From assembly GCF_917563915.1 (NCBI RefSeq), contig NZ_CAKJTI010000002.1:1-64000 (forward strand): a stretch of 64,000 nt of DNA. The letters are read 5' to 3'. Positions 17,172 to 26,224 of the stretch are shown here, piece by piece; within the stretch, counting starts at the first letter, position 1, and each line of letters starts with the position of its first letter. Position numbers and translations under genes: made by a program. The stretch is from Bacillus rhizoplanae (GTDB lineage: Bacteria > Bacillota > Bacilli > Bacillales > Bacillaceae_G). The notes beneath the pieces were generated by a model, which saw only the letters and a program-made list of their open reading frames with translations, had not been told where the DNA came from and ran no database searches.

Positions 17172-18233
17172 GTGAAAGTACCGAGTAACCCCATAACGCT
17201 CATGGCGAAAGTATACCGAGATGTGTTTCCGGTCGTACACCATGAGCTCGCAATGTGGAAAGAACGCGCCTATCATATTCCGAATGATGAACTTCATAAT
17301 CAAGCGTTAGCGAGTATCGAACATAAAACGTTTCACTGTGAAGGCGGTGGGATTTTAGCACTGCTTGCTCATGAACATCGTGAGGAATGTATTCGATTTA
17401 TTGTAGCGTATCAAACGATTAGTGATTACTTGGATAATTTATGTGATCGCAGCACATCGCTTGATCCGAATGATTTTGCGGCGCTTCATGAATCGATGCT
17501 TGCGGCGCTAACGCCAGGAAGTGAAGGAAGCAATTATTATCGTTACCGTGATGATCAAGATGATGGCGGTTATTTAGATGAACTTGTAGAAACGTGTCAG
17601 GACGTGCTTACAAAAACGAAGCATTATGATAAGATTGCACCAATTCTTCATGAGCTTGCTTGTTATTATTGTGACTTGCAAATTCATAAACATGTAAAGC
17701 TAGAAGAGAGAGAAGAACGCTTAAAAACGTGGTTTGCAACGCATCGTGAAAATGTACCACCGATGAGCTGGTTTGAATTTTCCGCATGCGCAGGCTCAAC
17801 GCTCGGTATTTTCTGTCTTGTAGCGTATGCGTTCCACGATGAATTAACAGACGAAGATATTATGAAAATTAAGCAAGGATATTTTCCATATGTACAAGGA
17901 TTGCATATTTTACTTGATTATTTCATTGACCAAGAAGAAGACCGCATTGGCGGAGATTTAAATTTTTGTAGTTATTATGAGAATAAAGAAGCAACTCTTG
18001 AGAGATTGAAACATTTTGTGATAGAAGCGGAAAAAAGTTTGGAACAACTGCCGCATATGAAGTTTCATCGCCTCATCAGCCGCGGGCTACTTGGTATATA
18101 TTTATCAGACCAAAAAGTGTCGCAGCAAAAAGAAATGCAGCAGATGGCGCGGCGTATTGTGAAATATGGAGGTCTTACTTCGCGCTTTTTCTATTGGAAT
18201 GGGAAGATGTATCGAAAGAAAATAGCGCAGTGA
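17172..18233 (+). CDS. ytpB: Tetraprenyl-beta-curcumene synthase (YtpB, DUF2600)
   Basis: 353 aa from a GTG at 17172, giving VKVPSNPITLM. The ATG at 17160 directly abuts the GAGGAG site and is too close. The protein matches the DUF2600 family, in which B. subtilis YtpB converts tetraprenyl diphosphate to tetraprenyl-beta-curcumene for sesquarterpenes found in spores. The Asp-rich segment YQTISDYLDNLCDR (about residues 87-100) fits a metal-diphosphate binding motif of an atypical terpene synthase. It is downstream of ytpA and ends at a strong terminator. Confidence 0.87.
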   Translation: MKVPSNPITLMAKVYRDVFPVVHHELAMWKERAYHIPNDELHNQALASIEHKTFHCEGGGILALLAHEHREECIRFIVAYQTISDYLDNLCDRSTSLDPNDFAALHESMLAALTPGSEGSNYYRYRDDQDDGGYLDELVETCQDVLTKTKHYDKIAPILHELACYYCDLQIHKHVKLEEREERLKTWFATHRENVPPMSWFEFSACAGSTLGIFCLVAYAFHDELTDEDIMKIKQGYFPYVQGLHILLDYFIDQEEDRIGGDLNFCSYYENKEATLERLKHFVIEAEKSLEQLPHMKFHRLISRGLLGIYLSDQKVSQQKEMQQMARRIVKYGGLTSRFFYWNGKMYRKKIAQ

Positions 18234-18234
18234 T

Positions 18235-18278
18235 AAAAAAGCCGCTCTTTATACTGTTGTATGAAGAGCGGCTTTTTT
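18235..18278 (+). terminator. Intrinsic terminator of ytpAB
   Basis: GCCGCTCTT pairs with AAGAGCGGC and is followed by TTTTTT. Confidence 0.85.
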
Positions 18279-18306
18279 ACTTCTATCTTTTTGTAGGTGT
18301 ATTCAC

Positions 18307-18425
18307 GTCGAATTTTGTAGAACGATCTTTATATTGTGTCGAAGCGTCGATATATTTCAAAAAGCGCCGATATATGACGAGAAGTGGTCGATATATCGAG
18401 AAAAGCGCCGATATATTGACGAGAC
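18307..18425 (-). repeat. ATATATCG-type periodic repeat, copy 1
   Basis: CGATATAT occurs at 18348, 18368, 18389 and 18409, a 20-21 bp period. On its 5' side it has TTGTAGAACGATCTTTAT and TTGTGTCGAAGCG, which match (reverse strand) boxes in the copies at 32.8 kb and 58.9 kb. It lies just after the ytpB terminator. Confidence 0.6.
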
Positions 18426-18428
18426 ACT

Positions 18429-19001
18429 TTATCTTTTCTCAATCGCAATAATAAACGGCGGGTTATTTTGTTGGTTCATAAATTCGTACTTCAGTACATG
18501 CGCTTCTTTTTGATCCAGCTCTTGTGCAAATTTCACAACAGCATCGCGTTCGACTTGCCCTTCTGGATGTCCGTGATAGATGACGAGAACGATGATTCCT
18601 TCCGGTGCCATTACTTCTAATAACTGCTGTATAGCAGAAAGAGTTGAGAACGGTTTTGTGACGATGCTTTTATCGCCGCCAGGAAGGTAGCCTAAGTTAA
18701 AGATAGCTCCTGTTACTTTTCCTTTTGCATCCTCTGGTAATACGGCTGTTAATGTATCGTGGCTATCATGAATAAGAACGGCGCGCTCAGCCAGTCCTTT
18801 TTCTTGTAGACGCGCGGCTGAATTTGTGATTGCCTCTTCTTGAATATCGAAGCCAAATACTTTTCCGTTCTCTCCAACAAGTTCTGCTAAAAAACAGGTA
18901 TCATGACCGTTGCCAAGCGTTGCATCAACGGCATAATCCCCTTCTTTCACCGCTCGCTTTAGCAGTGTGCGAGCAAAAGGTAAAATTCGTTCTAATTTCA
19001 T
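18429..19001 (-). CDS. ytqB: SAM-dependent methyltransferase YtqB
   Basis: 190 aa. The start ATG overlaps the ytqA stop as ATGA (18998-19001), so the two are translationally coupled. A Rossmann-type class I methyltransferase fold is shown by VDATLGNGHDTCFLAELVG (SAM loop, about 22-40) and FDIQEEAI, with NLGYLPGGDK as the motif IV-like segment. It is annotated as a putative rRNA methylase in Bacillus; the target is not established here. The pair ytqA-ytqB is conserved with B. subtilis. Confidence 0.85.
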   Translation of the reverse strand: MKLERILPFARTLLKRAVKEGDYAVDATLGNGHDTCFLAELVGENGKVFGFDIQEEAITNSAARLQEKGLAERAVLIHDSHDTLTAVLPEDAKGKVTGAIFNLGYLPGGDKSIVTKPFSTLSAIQQLLEVMAPEGIIVLVIYHGHPEGQVERDAVVKFAQELDQKEAHVLKYEFMNQQNNPPFIIAIEKR

Positions 19002-19957
19002 GCTTCCGTCACCTCATTTGCATATTTGCCTTGCCAGCTGCCGCGGCGTACAAATTCAGCGTCAATCGCATTTAATACTTCCCATTTATTTAAGCTCCAC
19101 ATCGGACCGATCATTAAATTTGGCGGACCGTCGCCTGTGATGCGGTGTACGATGACGTCTGATGGAATGATTTCAAGCTGATCAACAACAAGATTTACGT
19201 AATCTTCAAGAGAAAGGAATTCTAATTGTCCTTTTTCATATTGTTTCACCATCGGCGTTCCTTTCAATAAATGAAGCAAATGAATTTTAATACCTTGAAT
19301 ATCAAGTTTTGCGACTTCGCGTGCTGTTTCCATCATCATGTCATAGTCTTCAAGCGGAAGACCGTTAATAATATGTGAACAGACGTTAATGTTATGCTTA
19401 CGAAGTTTATTTACACCTTCTACATAAGATGGATAATCATGAGCACGGTTAATAAGAAGTGCTGTACGTTCATGCACTGTTTGTAAGCCAAGTTCAACCC
19501 AAAGGTAAGTCCGTTTATTTAAGTCTGCTAAATATTCGATAACATCGTCTGGTAAGCAGTCTGGTCGGGTAGCGATTGATAAACCAACAACGCCTTCTTC
19601 CTTTAGCAGAGGTTCGAATTTTTCTTTTAACACTTCAACAGGAGCATGAGTATTTGTATAAGCTTGGAAATATGCAATACATTTGCCATCTTTCCATTTT
19701 GTATGCATTTTTTCTTTCATTTCATGATATTGCGTAATAACATCATCACGGCGGTCACCAGCAAAGTCACCAGAACCAGCCGCGCTGCAAAATGTACAGC
19801 CGCCGTATGCGACTGTGCCGTCACGGTTTGGACAATCGAAGCCAGCATCTAAGGAAACTTTAAAGATTTTCTCGCCAAAATGTCCGCGCAGGTGATAGTT
19901 CCATGTATGATAACGTTTATTGTCATTTGAATATGGGAAAGGATTTTGAACTTTCAT
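18998..19957 (-). CDS. ytqA: Radical SAM protein YtqA (TIGR01212/YhcC-like)
   Basis: 319 aa from the ATG at 19957, behind GAGGAGGCG. An upstream in-frame extension to 19984 lacks a site. The cluster-binding motif is CPNRDGTVAYGGCTFC (Cx9Cx2C), characteristic of the YhcC/YtqA branch rather than the usual Cx3Cx2C. An Elp3-like TIM barrel follows (LWVELGLQTVHE). The substrate is unknown, and the tie to the methyltransferase YtqB suggests an RNA-modification role (inference). Confidence 0.85.
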   Translation of the reverse strand: MKVQNPFPYSNDNKRYHTWNYHLRGHFGEKIFKVSLDAGFDCPNRDGTVAYGGCTFCSAAGSGDFAGDRRDDVITQYHEMKEKMHTKWKDGKCIAYFQAYTNTHAPVEVLKEKFEPLLKEEGVVGLSIATRPDCLPDDVIEYLADLNKRTYLWVELGLQTVHERTALLINRAHDYPSYVEGVNKLRKHNINVCSHIINGLPLEDYDMMMETAREVAKLDIQGIKIHLLHLLKGTPMVKQYEKGQLEFLSLEDYVNLVVDQLEIIPSDVIVHRITGDGPPNLMIGPMWSLNKWEVLNAIDAEFVRRGSWQGKYANEVTEA

Positions 19958-20059
19958 GTTACGCCTCCTCAATGATATGAGCAAAAATCATTATAACATA
20001 CTCATAAGGTTCATATGGAAGGGATAAACTAATGGAGAAATGAAAGGCAAGGAGGAAAC

Positions 20060-20326
20060 ATGATGGCAGAGCGTCACGCAATTGAACGATGCATCAATGA
20101 AGCAGAACAAGCGATGGAATACGCAAAACAACAGCTAGAACTTGGCATGAGACAAGAACATTACAATAAGATGAATTATTCAGATGCGCAGCTCCAATTG
20201 GAAAAAGCTTATACAGAAATGGAAACAATGGAGCACTATGCAACTGCTGAGCAGCGCGATCAGTTATATCGTGCTCGTCTTGCGGTTCAACAGCTGCAGC
20301 ATCAAATGATCGTTACACCGCACTAA
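20060..20326 (+). CDS. DUF2524 family protein (YtzC-like)
   Basis: 88 aa, ATG at 20060 (a second ATG follows at once) behind AAGGAGG. It is highly charged and alpha-helical, rich in Gln, Glu and His, and looks like a two-helix coiled coil (EQAMEYAKQQLELGMRQEHYNK). Position and size match YtzC next to ytqA in Bacillus. Function unknown. Confidence 0.75.
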   Translation: MMAERHAIERCINEAEQAMEYAKQQLELGMRQEHYNKMNYSDAQLQLEKAYTEMETMEHYATAEQRDQLYRARLAVQQLQHQMIVTPH

Positions 20327-20343
20327 TAAGGAGTGAAAGATAA

Positions 20344-20493
20344 ATGGCAAAACGTTCTGATCAAAATAACCCAGAGCAAAAAACGCAAAACGGACATAAT
20401 GCCGAGTTTTCAAATGAATTAGATCCAGTGGTGCAAGCGAAGCAAAGAAATCGTAAAAAAGGGCAACCACAAAAATCAAAGCAGTCTGAGTAA
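20344..20493 (+). CDS. Small basic hydrophilic protein, possibly spore-associated
   Basis: 49 aa, starting MAKRSDQNNPEQK. AAGGAG precedes the ATG by about 10 nt. It lies 17 bp after the DUF2524 gene, probably in one transcript, and ends at an intrinsic terminator. The segment NAEFSNELDPVVQAKQRN recalls the repeats of gamma-type small acid-soluble spore proteins (EFASET…VKQQN). The match is partial and I do not claim family membership. Confidence 0.65.
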   Translation: MAKRSDQNNPEQKTQNGHNAEFSNELDPVVQAKQRNRKKGQPQKSKQSE

Positions 20494-20526
20494 GCCAGGT
20501 CGAAGTATGACCTGGTTTTATTTTTT
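20494..20526 (+). terminator. Intrinsic terminator
   Basis: CCAGGTC pairs with GACCTGG, followed by a TTTTATTTTTT tract. Confidence 0.85.
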
Positions 20527-20637
20527 GCTCTTACATGATGATCATTAAAAGACTGCTTATTAATACGTACATATGTGCGTATTGAGAGGAGATGAATTAT
20601 AATTAAAATTAAACATAACATATCGGAGGAATGAAAC

Positions 20638-21000
20638 ATGATTGCACATATCGGCACAGTAGCAGTTTACGTAGATGACCAGCAAAAGGCGCTAGAATTT
20701 TGGACAGAGAAAGCAGGATTTGCAGTATACCGTAATGATCTAATGGGTCCAAATGCAAGCTGGATTGAAGTAGGACCGAAAGATACGCGTTCTCACTTAG
20801 TTATTTATCCAAAAGCAATGATGAAAAATACAAATGAACTAAAAGCATCGATTGTATTTGTAACAGAAAATATGACGGATACATATGAAACAATGAAGAA
20901 AAACGGTGTAGAATTTACACAAGAGCCAAATGAAATGCCATGGGGTACATTTGCAATCTTCAAAGATAACGAAGGAAATGAGTTTGTTTTAAAAGGATAA
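20638..21000 (+). CDS. VOC-family (glyoxalase/bleomycin-resistance fold) protein
   Basis: 120 aa, ATG behind ATCGGAGGAATG. It has two beta-alpha-beta-beta-beta modules, beginning IAHIGTVAVYVDDQQKALEFW, with metal-site candidates at H4, E46 (SWIEVGP) and the C-terminal E in GNEFVLKG. It is a typical single-domain, dimeric VOC enzyme. The substrate cannot be assigned. It is monocistronic with its own terminator. Confidence 0.82.
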   Translation: MIAHIGTVAVYVDDQQKALEFWTEKAGFAVYRNDLMGPNASWIEVGPKDTRSHLVIYPKAMMKNTNELKASIVFVTENMTDTYETMKKNGVEFTQEPNEMPWGTFAIFKDNEGNEFVLKG

Positions 21001-21004
21001 AATG

Positions 21005-21039
21005 AAAAAAGCTGAACTTACATGAGCTCAGCTTTTTTA
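21005..21039 (+). terminator. Intrinsic terminator
   Basis: AAAAAAGCTGA…TCAGCTTTTTT hairpin right after the VOC gene. Confidence 0.8.
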
Positions 21040-21113
21040 TATTTCACATGGTAATATGTGGTATATTTAGTGTGGAGAGAAATATTGACATGCTTGAGTT
21101 TTTATAAAGTGAA

Positions 21114-21258
21114 ACTTCCATCAGTGGGGGGCTTCATCCCCCACTGATGGAAAGCTCTCACCAATCGGGCTTTTACGGGCAGTTATCCCCAACCTATCTT
21201 CTTTGCTTCTCTCTCAATCTTGAGGTGGGGGTCTTACTGCCCGTTAATGCGGGATACA
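21114..21258 (+). repeat. bcr1-like element, near full length
   Basis: 145 bp from ATAAAGTGAAACTTCC to TTAATGCGGGATACA. It ends 35 bp before the bactofilin-like gene, so it lies in that gene's promoter or leader region. Confidence 0.7.
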
Positions 21259-21292
21259 ACATGACGAGAAAAATAAAGGGAAGGAAATAGAG

Positions 21293-21985
21293 ATGAAAAA
21301 TACTATGGAGACAAGTGCTAATCATGTACAGGAGAAACTCAATGTATTTGGAAGTAAATCTTTTTCACAACCAGTTATTGCCGAAAGTGTCCGTGTGAAA
21401 GGTGTTGCATCTTTTAAAAAGGATGTACAGGCTAATGAATTTAGTATAATCGGGGACTGCACAATTCGGGGAAGTTTAATTGCTAAAAGTTTTAGCAATT
21501 CTGGTACATGCAAGATTGAAGGGGTATCTCAAATTAACGAAATAAAAAACACCGGTAGTTGTAAATTAGGAAAAATACAGGCAAAACATATACACTCATC
21601 AGGTACTTTATCGATAAAGGAAGATGTGTGTGCCGAAACACTTACAGTACAGGGAGCTGTTCGAGTAAATGGAAATCTACAAGTAAAAAAGATTGAAATA
21701 GGATTTATAGCACCTAGTGAATTGCAAAATGTTGAAGGGGATATAATCACGTTAGCGCCATCTCGTAAATTTCTATCTCTTACAAGTTTTATCCCAGGCA
21801 TAAAGAAAAGAATTGCTTGTAAAAAGATAAAAGGAACCGACATCACTTTAAGTAAAACAGATGTATCAATTGTGTCTGGTCGTCATATAAAAATCGGTCC
21901 AGACTGCAATGTGGATGAAGTTGAATATAGCGGTACATTACATGTAGATCCAAGTGCGAGCGTTAGAAAAATCACACGGTTGTAA
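21293..21985 (+). CDS. Bactofilin-like polymer-forming protein
   Basis: 230 aa, ATG behind AAGGGAAGG. A repetitive beta-helix pattern covers most of the length (VRVKGVASFKKDVQANEF, CTIRGSLIAKSFSNSG, CKIEGVSQINEIKNTG), as in bactofilins and the YhbE/YhbF proteins. There is no signal peptide or membrane helix. Bactofilins polymerise without nucleotide. A second short beta-helical segment follows a hydrophobic linker near residues 155-175. Function in this organism is unknown. Confidence 0.72.
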   Translation: MKNTMETSANHVQEKLNVFGSKSFSQPVIAESVRVKGVASFKKDVQANEFSIIGDCTIRGSLIAKSFSNSGTCKIEGVSQINEIKNTGSCKLGKIQAKHIHSSGTLSIKEDVCAETLTVQGAVRVNGNLQVKKIEIGFIAPSELQNVEGDIITLAPSRKFLSLTSFIPGIKKRIACKKIKGTDITLSKTDVSIVSGRHIKIGPDCNVDEVEYSGTLHVDPSASVRKITRL

Positions 21986-22030
21986 TGTCACTTTATTACA
22001 TGAAATGAAAATATATATTAAAATAACAAG

Positions 22031-22077
22031 CGGCTCCATATGCTACGTGTTTACATGTAACATATGGAGCCGTTTTT
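22031..22077 (+). terminator. Intrinsic terminator
   Basis: A 12-bp stem CGGCTCCATATG/CATATGGAGCCG is followed by TTTTT. Confidence 0.85.
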
Positions 22078-22179
22078 GTATATGACAAAAATGTAAGATA
22101 AATGTAAGTTTAATCAATGGCAGATCATGCTTTAAAAGAGCAAAATAGGAATAGGAAAACAAAGCACAGGAGGGTTCAT

Positions 22180-22941
22180 ATGAAAACACCAGTTGTAGAC
22201 GTGAAAAATGTTCAAAAAGTATACGGTAAAAAGGGTGAGAGCCAATCACATGCATTAAAAGGCGTATCATTTTCCATTCAAGAAGGCGAATTTGTTGGGA
22301 TTATGGGACCATCTGGTTCTGGTAAAACCACTTTATTAAATGTCATTTCAACATTAGATAAAGCGACGGATGGCGTTGTTGAAATTGCTGGTACGGATAT
22401 TACGAAAATGAAGCAAGGGGAACTATCTGATTTCCGTTCACAAAAACTAGGATTTATTTTCCAAGATTTTAATTTACTAGAGAACCTATCAATCTATGAA
22501 AATATTGCATTGCCGCTTTCTCTGCAAGGCATTCCTTCTAAAAAGATTGGTCCAAAAGTAGAGAAGGTAGCAGAAATGTTAGGGATTTCAGCAATTCTTC
22601 AAAAATACCCTTCAGAAGTTTCTGGCGGGCAAAAGCAGCGTTCAGCAGCAGCGCGTGCACTTGTACATGAACCGGCAATTATTTTAGGAGATGAGCCAAC
22701 AGGAGCACTTGATTCTAAAAACGCAACAAGTCTTTTAGATGCGATGACAGACTTAAATGAAGAACAAGGTGTTTCTATCATGATGGTTACACATGATCCG
22801 TATAGTGCAAGTTATTGCCGACGTATTTTATTTATTCAAGACGGAGAGTTATATAAAGAAATTCACCGCGGTGGTACACGTGAAGAATTCTATAAAGAAA
22901 TTTTAGATGTGCTTGCTAATTTAGGCACACAAAAAGCGTAA
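22180..22941 (+). CDS. BceA-type ABC transporter ATP-binding protein
   Basis: 253 aa from the ATG at 22180, behind AGGAGG. It has Walker A GPSGSGKTT (about residue 45), the Q-loop, signature VSGGQKQR, Walker B AIILGDEPTGALD and switch His in MMVTHDP. The closest known type is BceA/YtsC of the antimicrobial-peptide exporters (MacB superfamily). The permease gene starts 16 bp downstream. In B. subtilis the equivalent locus also has bceRS. Neither kinase nor regulator is present here between the bactofilin-like gene and the ABC pair. Confidence 0.87.
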   Translation: MKTPVVDVKNVQKVYGKKGESQSHALKGVSFSIQEGEFVGIMGPSGSGKTTLLNVISTLDKATDGVVEIAGTDITKMKQGELSDFRSQKLGFIFQDFNLLENLSIYENIALPLSLQGIPSKKIGPKVEKVAEMLGISAILQKYPSEVSGGQKQRSAAARALVHEPAIILGDEPTGALDSKNATSLLDAMTDLNEEQGVSIMMVTHDPYSASYCRRILFIQDGELYKEIHRGGTREEFYKEILDVLANLGTQKA

Positions 22942-22957
22942 GAAAGGAGGGTTAGGC

Positions 22958-24808
22958 ATGTTATTTAAGCTTTCCATGTCGGGGCTGAAAAGTAAGTTAA
23001 AAGACTATATCGTCTTACTTGTTGGTCTTGTTATGTCGATTTCTATTTTTTATATGTTCCAAACGTTAGCGATAAATAAAGCGTTTCTTGAATCGAATTC
23101 TGTTATTGCATCAATTGCATTTGTTTTTCAGGCAGGTTCATTTTTACTAGCTATTATTACATTCTTCTATATTTTATATGCGAACTCATTCTTATTATCT
23201 CTTCGTCAAAAAGAGTTTGGGATGTATATGATGTTAGGAGCAAAAAAACATAAGATTACATTGCTTATGTTTATAGAAACAATTGTAATAGGAATAGCGT
23301 CTCTTGTGATTGGGATTGCAGTCGGTGTAGGACTGGCGCAAGGAATTGGGCAGCTGCTTATGAAACAGCTTGAGTTTACTGCAGGTGGTTATCAAGCATT
23401 TTATGTTCCATCGATGACTGTTACGTGTATCTTCTTCTTTGCATTATTTGTGTTATCCGCAATTATGAATAGTATTAAACTATCACGTATTTCAGTATTA
23501 CAGCTTGTGCATGCAGATGCGCAAACAGAGCGCGTTGCTGTAAAAGGAACAATGACTGGTATCGTAGCATTTCTTGCGATTATTTTATTAGCAATCGGTT
23601 ATGCTTCTATGATTTATATGGACAAGTTACGAGAATTTGGTATCATCATTGCGCTCATTACAACAACATCAGGAACGTATATGTTATTTGCTTCTGTTCT
23701 TCCGCTTATTATTAAAAAGCTGAAAAGTAATAAAAAAAGAAGCGAAAAAGGGGTTAACGCATTTACATTTGCACAGCTAAACTTTCGTATTAACAGCTTA
23801 ACGAGAGTGTTAGCGACAGTAGCGATGCTAGTAGCACTTGGTGCGGGTGCCATTTCTGGCGGTATGGCTTTTAAAAATAACGTTATGCTTACTGTAGACG
23901 GTTTTGCGGTTTATGATACAGCCATTCATAATCCAACAGCAGAAGAAAAGAAAATTTTAGACGGTATTACATTCAATGAGAAAAATGAATATCGATATAA
24001 AGTTGATGATAAATTTGTTTACTATTTGAAGGAAGATTTAGAGAAGAATCGTCCATTGGTGCGGGCTGGCATAGGCAAAGAGAACTTTGGTAAATTTAAA
24101 CGCGTTTCAGGAGAGCTTCCTGTAGGTGCTGTTTCAAGAAATAGTCAGGAAATGGCGGAACAAGCAGTGGCAATTCCAAAAGAATGGGATGAGGCCTTAA
24201 GTAGTATTCAGCCATTTTATCTATACCGCAATCAAGCGATTAAAATTGTAGATCAGAAAATGTACAATGATGTACAAGGAAAAGAAGGAATTGCCTTCAT
24301 TGGCAAAACAGATGATTTTATAGCACATAAAGATGAATGGAAAAAACTTGATGAATTGGAGTTAGCGAAATATAAAGATGTTAAAGCTGATGATTTAGCA
24401 ACGAAATATGCGATGTATACAGGGTTTTACAGTATTGCGAGCGGAACCGTATTTATGGGCTTCTTCTTAGGAATTGCGTTCTTAGCAATGATGGCAAGTT
24501 GCTTAATGTTTAAGATTCTTTCTGGTGCCTCAAAAGATATTACACGTTATAACATGCTTCGTAAAATCGGTGTGCGCCGTGAGTTATTAACGAAGTCTAT
24601 TTACAAAGAGTTATTCTTAGTGTTCTTATTCCCGGCAATTGTGGGAATTGTACACGTGTTAATTGGAATGAAAATGTTCGGTTTTATTTTACTTGATCCG
24701 TACTTCCGTATTTGGCTTCCAATTGTTATCTTCGTAGTCATTTATGCAATTTATTATTTCATTACCGTTCAATTGTATAAAGGGATTGTTTTGCCGAAAG
24801 AAGAATAG
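22958..24808 (+). CDS. BceB-type ABC transporter permease (FtsX domain)
   Basis: 616 aa, ATG behind AAGGAGGGTTAGGC. It is predicted to have 10 transmembrane helices with two FtsX domains and an extracellular domain of about 190 residues between helices 7 and 8 (about residues 310-485), the hallmark of Bce-type permeases that free lipid II-cycle intermediates from bacitracin-like peptides. It is slightly shorter than B. subtilis BceB (about 646 aa). It forms an operon with the ATPase. Confidence 0.86.
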   Translation: MLFKLSMSGLKSKLKDYIVLLVGLVMSISIFYMFQTLAINKAFLESNSVIASIAFVFQAGSFLLAIITFFYILYANSFLLSLRQKEFGMYMMLGAKKHKITLLMFIETIVIGIASLVIGIAVGVGLAQGIGQLLMKQLEFTAGGYQAFYVPSMTVTCIFFFALFVLSAIMNSIKLSRISVLQLVHADAQTERVAVKGTMTGIVAFLAIILLAIGYASMIYMDKLREFGIIIALITTTSGTYMLFASVLPLIIKKLKSNKKRSEKGVNAFTFAQLNFRINSLTRVLATVAMLVALGAGAISGGMAFKNNVMLTVDGFAVYDTAIHNPTAEEKKILDGITFNEKNEYRYKVDDKFVYYLKEDLEKNRPLVRAGIGKENFGKFKRVSGELPVGAVSRNSQEMAEQAVAIPKEWDEALSSIQPFYLYRNQAIKIVDQKMYNDVQGKEGIAFIGKTDDFIAHKDEWKKLDELELAKYKDVKADDLATKYAMYTGFYSIASGTVFMGFFLGIAFLAMMASCLMFKILSGASKDITRYNMLRKIGVRRELLTKSIYKELFLVFLFPAIVGIVHVLIGMKMFGFILLDPYFRIWLPIVIFVVIYAIYYFITVQLYKGIVLPKEE

Positions 24809-24818
24809 AATTTTAAAA

Positions 24819-24850
24819 ATACCGAGCATAGGATGCTCGGTATTTTTTAT
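24819..24850 (+). terminator. Intrinsic terminator of the ABC operon
   Basis: AATACCGAGCAT…ATGCTCGGTATTTTTT hairpin with T tract. Confidence 0.82.
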
Positions 24851-24877
24851 CCCCCACTGATGGAAGTTACACTTTAT
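24846..24877 (-). repeat. bcr1-like relic fused to a terminator T tract
   Basis: TTTATCCCCCACTGATGGAAGTTACACTTTAT keeps only the two termini of the element. It begins inside the T tract of the preceding terminator, consistent with insertion at TTTAT and later internal deletion. Confidence 0.55.
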
Positions 24878-24979
24878 TTCAACTGTTGAATTGCAACAAA
24901 GATTAATTAAAATGAGTTCGTTTAGTTTACTAATAAACTATCTTTTTATTTTAAATCCACAAATGATTGGTTCGATTAA

Positions 24980-25765
24980 CTATCTTCCTTTAAATAATGG
25001 TTGGGTCTTTTCTAAAAATGATTTAGTTCCTTCTCTGAAGTCCTCCGTGGACGCTATCAAACCGAAATAATCTGCACCGAGAAGTGCGGACTCTTCTAAA
25101 GTTAGATTACCTCCCCGATGAATTGCTTCCCAAGTCATCTTCACTGCGATAGGAGCTTGAGACAGAATTTCTAGGATAAGCGTTTCTGCTTCTGATAGTA
25201 ATTTATCAGGTTCAACAATTCTATTAACTAGTCCTATTCGATAAGCTTCGTCTGCGCTTATCGCGTTTCCGGTGAGCAACAGTTCTGCAGCACGCCCCTT
25301 ACCTATAAGTCTGGGCAGTCTCGTAGTTCCTCCAAAACCGGCAACAGCTCCAATACGGACTTCAGGATGTCCTAATCTAGCATGATTAGCACAAATACGG
25401 AGCGCACAGGATTCAGCTAATTCAAGTCCACCTCCTAGTGCAAAGCCGTTGATGGCGGCAACAACTACTTTCCCTAATGACTCGATTTTATTAGTAACCG
25501 TAACAGCTAACTGAGCTAAATCACGTACTTCTAGCGGAGTGGCTTTATTGAGAAACTGAATGTCAGCACCTGCGGAAAATGCCTTTCCCCCGGCACCAAT
25601 AATTATCACTGCTTTTACACTTGAATCAGTTTTAACCATGTCCAAGACGGACGAAAGTTGTTCAAGAACATCTCGGTTTAACGCATTTAGTGTTTCCGGT
25701 CTGTTTAGTGTAATTCTTGCGATACCATTTTCCATAGTGTAGAGGACGACATTTTTGTTTAACAT
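24980..25765 (-). CDS. Enoyl-CoA hydratase/isomerase (crotonase) family
   Basis: 261 aa, ATG at 25765 behind TTGGAGGGATT. It has the crotonase oxyanion-hole segments SAGADIQFL (about 63-71) and ALGGGLELAESC (about 109-120), with Glu residues at the positions used by hydratases (E115 in GLELAE and E138 in GHPEVRIG). It could act in fatty-acid or phenylacetate-type degradation. It is monocistronic here, so the pathway is open. Confidence 0.85.
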   Translation of the reverse strand: MLNKNVVLYTMENGIARITLNRPETLNALNRDVLEQLSSVLDMVKTDSSVKAVIIIGAGGKAFSAGADIQFLNKATPLEVRDLAQLAVTVTNKIESLGKVVVAAINGFALGGGLELAESCALRICANHARLGHPEVRIGAVAGFGGTTRLPRLIGKGRAAELLLTGNAISADEAYRIGLVNRIVEPDKLLSEAETLILEILSQAPIAVKMTWEAIHRGGNLTLEESALLGADYFGLIASTEDFREGTKSFLEKTQPLFKGR

Positions 25766-25945
25766 CTTAATCCCTCCAATAGTTTAGTGTACCGACACAA
25801 AAGGTTACTTATTTTTGCTGAGATGCCATTACCGACTGATTGCTTGCTCATGAACGAGCCTATATTTAGAATATACTGACCGATTCAAAAAAATGTTTCT
25901 TTATTCATCCGTTATATAGTTAGAAAATCTAGAAATATAAAAGTG

Positions 25946-26122
25946 TTATTTTCCATATCTGATAAGAATTCGTGTTGCTTCTTCGTTTTTATTCCTTTTA
26001 ATCCTTGTGACGAGACATCTTGAATTTTTAACCACGGCTAATTATTTCAAACCCACATCAATCATTCTAGCTATTAGTTCTATATCATTAATTTTCATGC
26101 TAAAGGTGCTTGGATTTTTCAT
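25946..26122 (-). pseudogene. Small coding relic with one in-frame stop
   Basis: On the minus strand a 59-codon frame starts MKNPSTFSMKINDIELIARM, runs through one TAA (26042-26044), and continues LAVVKNSRCLVTRIKRNKNE to a second TAA. The two halves share one frame and look protein-like, but there is no ribosome binding site. No family recognised. The rest of the 459 bp gap (25766-26224) holds only AT-rich sequence. Confidence 0.3.
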
Positions 26123-26224
26123 TGCAAAAGAGAAAAGATATTGGAAATAAAAACATGTAATGATAAATAAAGGAATCCTCTTTATAATGAAATTGAAGAG
26201 AAATTATAGGAAGGTTCTGATCAT

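Noticed and set aside
18348-18416. CRISPR-like array in the ATATATCG repeat
   Set aside because: The motif is only 8 bp, the spacing is 20-21 bp, and the intervals are themselves conserved between copies.
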